A DNA stretch of 9,112 nucleotides from Bdellovibrionales bacterium (GTDB taxonomy: Bacteria > Bdellovibrionota > JAFGOL01): the NCBI GenBank assembly GCA_022710165.1, contig JAKLHL010000053.1:1-9112 (forward strand), written 5' to 3'. Numbering within the stretch: position 1 is the first letter of the stretch; every line of letters begins with the position of its first letter. A program made the position numbers and the translations under genes. Below the pieces are notes generated by a model. It saw only the letters and a program-made list of their open reading frames with translations. It was not told where the DNA came from and made no database searches. This document shows positions 5,880 to 9,112 of this stretch, one piece after another.

Positions 5880-6335
5880 ATGAAGAAATTAATTTTTTTG
5901 ACAGGGATGATGATGATAGCAACAACAGCGATGGCCACAGATGAATCATTCAATATCAGGGTAAGCCTGATAAGACCTATCGAGATAACAGAGATAAGTG
6001 AGCTTAACTTTGGTGAACAATTTGTAACAGGTTCAGATTATTCTGTTACAGTAGCTCCAGCAGACTCAGGTGCTGCAACTTTTAGTGCTACTGGTAAAAA
6101 GAACAGAAGTGTTTCTATAGCTCTTGTTTCTAACACAGCAGTCCTTTCTGATGGAACTGACAACATTAACGTAACTGGTCTTACACTTAACAAAGCTACA
6201 GATACTTTTTCTAATGCTAACCCAGGAGTTATAAGCAATATCAGGGTTGGTGGAACAGTAACCATACCAGCTGCAGCAGTAGACAGAGATCTTGACTACG
6301 TAGGAACTGGTACTTTGAGGATACTGTACAACTAG
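5880..6335 (+). CDS. DUF4402-like pilin subunit 2, probable major shaft subunit
   Basis: A 151-residue secreted protein; the signal peptide MKKLIFLTGMMMIATTAMA is cleaved after residue 19. The mature chain follows DUF4402: donor-strand-like SFNIRVSLIRP, then IEITEISELNFGEQF, VTVAPADSGAATFSATGKK, and C-terminal IRVGGTVTIPAAAV and YVGTGTLRILYN with penultimate Tyr. The start at 5880 has GGGAGG at 5867-5872, 7 nt upstream, the best ribosome site in the locus, and it lies downstream of the predicted transcript start. The gene ends with tandem in-frame stops (TAG TAA) and is followed by a hairpin and a strong terminator. A strong promoter, a strong ribosome site and a private terminator point to high expression, hence the guess that this is the main structural subunit. 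Mature length is close to pilin 1. Confidence 0.86.
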   Translation: MKKLIFLTGMMMIATTAMATDESFNIRVSLIRPIEITEISELNFGEQFVTGSDYSVTVAPADSGAATFSATGKKNRSVSIALVSNTAVLSDGTDNINVTGLTLNKATDTFSNANPGVISNIRVGGTVTIPAAAVDRDLDYVGTGTLRILYN

Positions 6336-6341
6336 TAAGAA

Positions 6342-6365
6342 GATTAGGGACGGCCCTCCCTGATC
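6342..6365 (+). other. Stable hairpin after pilin 2
   Basis: GATTAGGGA (6342-6350) pairs with TCCCTGATC (6357-6365) over 9 bp with one U-G pair, leaving the 6-base loop CGGCCC. No T-run follows, so it is not itself a terminator. Just upstream of the terminator, it could protect the 3' end of the pilin mRNA. Confidence 0.6.
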
Positions 6366-6369
6366 ATAT

Positions 6370-6414
6370 AAGAGAAACCACTCAAGACTTGATCTTGGGT
6401 GGTTTCTCTTTTTT
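6370..6414 (+). terminator. Strong intrinsic terminator between pilin 2 and pilin 3
   Basis: An 18-bp stem with a single U-G pair joins 6370-6387 to 6393-6410 around a 5-base loop CTTGA, and the T-run continues the 3' arm. It should end most transcripts that start at the pilin promoters, with limited readthrough into pilin 3, chaperone and usher. Confidence 0.92.
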
Positions 6415-6437
6415 GTAAAATATATTGGAGGATGTAT

Positions 6438-6896
6438 TTGAACTTTACTGTCAAATTTTTTAATATATCATACTCCAATATGAAGTACTTATTACTGTTA
6501 TTGGTGTTGCCTAGTTCCTTGTTTGCAATAAGTATAACAGAGTTACAGGATCTTCGTTTTCCAGATCAGATGCCAGGTCTTGCTGCTTCAGTTGTAATAG
6601 CTCCAAGTGATCCTGGTGCGGCGCAATTTTTAATTACCTGTGATTCAGCCACTCAAAGGGTGAGGATACGTATAGTTTCTACTAGTGTTACCATTTCTAC
6701 TCCGCCTGGTGGTAGTGCTCAATATAGGATAACAGCGGGGACTTTCACTACTAATTATGGCGGTACTAATACGTCTGCTTACTGTTCTGGCGGCCAGCTT
6801 ACAATAAGGGTTGGAGCTACGATAACTGTAAACACCAATGACGTAGAAGGTGATTATACTGGTGCCAATACTTTGAGAGTTACATCATATTACTAA
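6438..6896 (+). CDS. DUF4402-like pilin subunit 3, possible tip or initiator subunit
   Basis: This paralog of the two preceding pilins has VVIAPSDPGAAQF and the closing LTIRVGATITVN and GDYTGANTLRVTSYY. The signal peptide ends LPSSLFA and the mature chain begins directly at ISITELQDLRF. That aligns with IEITEISELNF of pilin 2, so the 13-residue N-terminal strand of pilins 1 and 2 is absent. Two cysteines (LITCDSA, AYCSGG), absent from the mature parts of the other two, could form a disulfide. The start is uncertain. TTG 6438 has GGAGG (6427-6431) at a good 6-nt spacing. ATG 6432 abuts that site. ATG 6480 gives the shortest signal peptide but has no ribosome site; a weak TTGAAC-N17-TAATAT promoter (6438-6466) would place transcript starts just before it. 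GTG 6399 lies in the terminator and is rejected. No sigma-54 site precedes this gene. Confidence 0.75.
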   Translation: MNFTVKFFNISYSNMKYLLLLLVLPSSLFAISITELQDLRFPDQMPGLAASVVIAPSDPGAAQFLITCDSATQRVRIRIVSTSVTISTPPGGSAQYRITAGTFTTNYGGTNTSAYCSGGQLTIRVGATITVNTNDVEGDYTGANTLRVTSYY

Positions 6897-6898
6897 TA

Positions 6899-6919
6899 AA
6901 AAGCTAAGAGGGGGCTTTT
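6899..6919 (+). promoter_or_regulatory. Small hairpin presenting the chaperone ribosome site
   Basis: AAAAGC (6899-6904) can pair with GCTTTT (6914-6919), leaving the purine-rich ribosome site AAGAGGGG in the 9-base loop, 6-11 nt before the ATG. The stem is short and AU-rich, so it may be chance; if real it could modulate chaperone translation. Confidence 0.25.
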
Positions 6920-6924
6920 ACTTT

Positions 6925-7710
6925 ATGATCAAGGGATTATCAGTCATGCTGTTTGCTATATTATCGCTGAATGCTTACGCTCTTGGGACGTCTTTTTTGG
7001 TGGCGCCAACGTCTGCAGAGGTAGATCTTAAAAAACCCAATACTGTATCTTTTGTTGTGGTTAATAATGGAGAGAACAGGATACGCGTATCTGCTAGCCC
7101 TATATATTTTCCAGCAGGTTCTAAATTTATGCCTCCTATGCAAAGCATTAGTACCGAAAAAGATGATTATGATGATCTTTCAAAATATATGGTGGTAAGC
7201 CCTAAAGTCGTCTCACTTAAAGCAGGAGAAAGAAGGACCGTAAGGGTCTCTATAAGACCGAATTCTGAGCTTACTGACGGTGAATATAGAGCCCATGTGT
7301 TGTTCTCTACTCTAGATATAGAAAGGCCTGCTTCAGCTAAAAAGAACAAAAAAGCGAACGAAGGACTTAATATGAGTCTTAGTTTTAAGACAGAAACAGG
7401 TGTTGTTGTCTATGGAAGCAAGGGTAGTGGTGCATCAAAGATGGAAGCAAAATGTCATTTGTTGAAGGATAAGACAAAAATGGAGATAATCAATTCTGGA
7501 CTATGGCGTTTTGACGGATGGCTTACCGTATACGATCCAAATAATGGTAATAAGAAGATGATAGAAGAGAAAGTGTTCTTGACCAGACAAAGCAAAAAGG
7601 AGTTACTTCTTAATTGGGTGCCTTCTGCTGATCAAAAGAGCATAAAGATAGACTGGGTTCCTTTGGATACTAAGCTCAAGAAGACAACAAGTGTTTGTAA
7701 TGTTTCATGA
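6925..7710 (+). CDS. PapD-like periplasmic pilus chaperone
   Basis: A 261-residue protein with a signal peptide cleaved after AYA or close by. Two Ig-like domains are suggested by an N-terminal SFLVAPTSAEVDLKKPNTVS strand pattern, then YMVVSPKVVSLKAGERRTV and VSIRPNSELTDGEYRAHVLF, the conserved end of the first domain in non-classical chaperones, and a more divergent second domain ending near ISV-free KTTSVCNVS. Such chaperones bind pilins in the periplasm, donate a strand to complete the fold and deliver them to the usher. A Lys-rich insert (AKKNKKANEG) lies between the domains. The pair of Cys residues (KCHLL, SVCNVS) in the second domain may form a disulfide. The start at 6925 has AAGAGGGG about 11 nt upstream. 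The stop overlaps the usher start in ATGA, so the two are translationally coupled. Confidence 0.88.
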   Translation: MIKGLSVMLFAILSLNAYALGTSFLVAPTSAEVDLKKPNTVSFVVVNNGENRIRVSASPIYFPAGSKFMPPMQSISTEKDDYDDLSKYMVVSPKVVSLKAGERRTVRVSIRPNSELTDGEYRAHVLFSTLDIERPASAKKNKKANEGLNMSLSFKTETGVVVYGSKGSGASKMEAKCHLLKDKTKMEIINSGLWRFDGWLTVYDPNNGNKKMIEEKVFLTRQSKKELLLNWVPSADQKSIKIDWVPLDTKLKKTTSVCNVS

Positions 7711-9112
7711 CCTGTATAAGGAAATTCATAGTATCATGTTTTGTCACCATGCTGTGTCCAGCTTTGTTGTATTCAGCCTCAGAACCAGTTCAGTTGAACG
7801 AAGCTTTTATAATGTTGACGGTCTCAAAATTAAAGGGGAATTCATTTTATAAAGTACTCGTTAACGATAATGAAGATCCTTATTTAGACGTTGCTGATAT
7901 CCTAACCAACTACTTTGATCTTACAGATGTAAGGTGTGAAGTGAGCAGAATGTATTGTGAAGGTGTACTTCAGCCAGAAAAGAATATTTTTTGGATAGAT
8001 GGACGTGCTTTAAGATATGGTGACCAAGAGGAAGGTTCTTCTCCAGAGCCTCTCCCAGATGATGCAATGATAGTTCAAGACGGGAAATGTTGGCTTAGGT
8101 ACGATATTTTCTCTAAATGGTTTCCTACTGCCGTGAAATGGAATCTTTCGTCCTATTATCTTTCTTTTGTTCCTGAGTTTAAGCTTTTGTCAGAACGACG
8201 TTCTATGAGGGAACAGGAACTTAAGAGGGCAGAAACATATAGTAGGCAGCGGGAGCTTGTAGAGGAGGCTACCCCGTTGGAGCCTCAGGACAAGTTCAGA
8301 CCCGAGCTAAAGTACCATGCTGGGGTAGCTAAAAGACCTCAAGAGGATGTGAGTGGCGAGTTTAGGTATGACCTTAACGTGGATGTTTTTAAAGGTACTT
8401 TCCAAAATGGTATGCCACTTAATTATGACAGAAATGGATGGGATACTAGTCGGCCCTATTGGCTTTATAGATGGAAGGATAAAAGTTGGTTCGATCTTAT
8501 GGAGTTTGGAGATTCTACTTTCCAAGAGGCTGATCTTCTTGTTCCTAACGTTACAGCAGAGAACGGTTTTAGGTTCGATAGCCGAGAGATAATGTACGGA
8601 GAAGGAAAGATAAACATCAACGAACGTGCTACTCCAGGTGCTAATATAGATATCTATAGGGACGGAGTCTATATGGGTAGTACCACCGCAGGCCCAGATG
8701 GCCGGTATTATTTCTCTAATATAGTGGTGAATGGTCAAAGTAGGGTAATAGCAAAGATTTACTATCCTGATGGTTCAGAGGAATTTAAGGAGATAGTCAT
8801 ATCTGATGATAACGGCATGGTGCTTCCTAGCGGTAAATTTGAGGAGAGAGCTTTTACCGGTGATACTATCTATGGAAGGATGTATTACATGGCTTTACGC
8901 TATGGCCTTTTCAAGAATGTGTCGATGGGGTTAAGTGCATTTAAGTTCCCTGCTACAGAGAAAGCCTCCATGATGGGAGATATTGCGATGAGACCTTTCC
9001 CATCGGTGAGTTTTCTTGGACAAGGAATGTTCACTGGCAGGAATATAGATAGAGCTTTTAGGGTTAATACGACATTGCTATATCCCAACTATATACAGAT
9101 AGAGCATCGTTA
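7707..9112 (+). CDS. Outer-membrane fimbrial usher, N-terminal 468 residues; 3' end outside window
   Basis: The frame is open from ATG 7707 (in ATGA overlap with the chaperone stop) to the window end. A signal peptide ends near LYSASE (about 24). The N-terminal domain FYKVLVNDNEDPYLDVADIL (47-66) with FDLTDVRCEVSRMYC resembles the chaperone-binding domain of ushers; C77 and C84 may pair. A charged helical stretch (about 160-210) follows, then usher barrel motifs: MEFGDSTFQEADLL (265-278) and GFRFDSREIMYGEGKI. Then comes a plug-like beta domain, ATPGANIDIYRDGVYMGST (308-326), DGRYYFSNI and YYPDGSEEF (352-360), before further barrel strands. Ushers form the secretion pore and assembly platform for pilins. 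Classical FimD-type ushers are about 800 or more residues, so perhaps half is missing. Assignment rests on motif pattern and context. Confidence 0.85.
   Translation, partial: MTCIRKFIVSCFVTMLCPALLYSASEPVQLNEAFIMLTVSKLKGNSFYKVLVNDNEDPYLDVADILTNYFDLTDVRCEVSRMYCEGVLQPEKNIFWIDGRALRYGDQEEGSSPEPLPDDAMIVQDGKCWLRYDIFSKWFPTAVKWNLSSYYLSFVPEFKLLSERRSMREQELKRAETYSRQRELVEEATPLEPQDKFRPELKYHAGVAKRPQEDVSGEFRYDLNVDVFKGTFQNGMPLNYDRNGWDTSRPYWLYRWKDKSWFDLMEFGDSTFQEADLLVPNVTAENGFRFDSREIMYGEGKININERATPGANIDIYRDGVYMGSTTAGPDGRYYFSNIVVNGQSRVIAKIYYPDGSEEFKEIVISDDNGMVLPSGKFEERAFTGDTIYGRMYYMALRYGLFKNVSMGLSAFKFPATEKASMMGDIAMRPFPSVSFLGQGMFTGRNIDRAFRVNTTLLYPNYIQIEHR

Noticed and set aside
6399..6437. GTG start for pilin 3 at 6399
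   Set aside because: It lies in the 3' arm of the intrinsic terminator, with no ribosome site.
6425..6441. TTGGAGGATGTATTTGA as a third sigma-54 promoter
   Set aside because: The GC of the -12 element is missing and the downstream half is out of register; no TTTAGGACA pair lies upstream.
8307..8738. Open frames antisense to, or out of frame with, the usher region (also 8353-8592 +)
   Set aside because: The usher frame is open throughout from 7707 with recognisable motifs; the others are shadows.

Overview
The window is AT-rich with dense genes, and comes from a diderm (outer-membrane) bacterium. The evidence is a signal-peptide beta-barrel protein ending in Trp, a periplasmic peptidoglycan amidase, and a chaperone-usher pilus locus. 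The sequence does not fix the lineage. Heavy ATA/AGG/AGA codon use, the amidase-rph-rdgB order, a PilZ response regulator and sigma-54 promoters would fit an uncultured diderm phylum or a deltaproteobacterium-like lineage; this is inference only.

Region 1 (1-1806) is a housekeeping block on the + strand: the 3' end of an N-acetylmuramoyl-L-alanine amidase, then rph (RNase PH) and rdgB (non-canonical purine NTP pyrophosphatase). The genes overlap by 1 and 7 nt, so they are probably translationally coupled. A tRNA-Ser(UGA) with encoded CCA follows. Only 19 nt after it, a TorF/Gcw_chp-like outer-membrane protein begins (1826-2545).

Region 2 (2549-4878, - strand) is a two-gene signalling operon. 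It holds a CHASE4-type membrane sensor histidine kinase and a receiver-PilZ-like response regulator with no DNA-binding domain. It converges on the outer-membrane protein gene and diverges from the pilus locus.

Region 3 (4879 to the end, + strand) is the most interesting part: a chaperone-usher pilus locus of the non-classical DUF4402 kind. It has three DUF4402-like pilin subunits, a PapD-like chaperone, and the first 468 codons of an outer-membrane usher that runs off the window. The first two pilins each have their own near-consensus sigma-54 (-24/-12) promoter. Each promoter is preceded about 100 bp upstream by a tandem pair of TTTAGGACA-type sites with a 10-bp period, and by an IHF-like site in between; the match is perfect at the second promoter and partial at the first. 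A hairpin followed by a strong intrinsic terminator separates pilin 2 from pilin 3, chaperone and usher. Structural subunits should therefore be made in excess over the assembly machinery. Pilin 3 lacks the 13-residue N-terminal donor-strand-like segment of pilins 1 and 2, which suggests a tip or initiator subunit.

Inferred model: an unseen sigma-54 enhancer-binding protein recognises TTTAGGACA pairs and switches on the two shaft pilins. The neighbouring kinase and PilZ regulator may link surface or envelope signals to this pilus. No CRISPR array, insertion sequence or integrase was seen.
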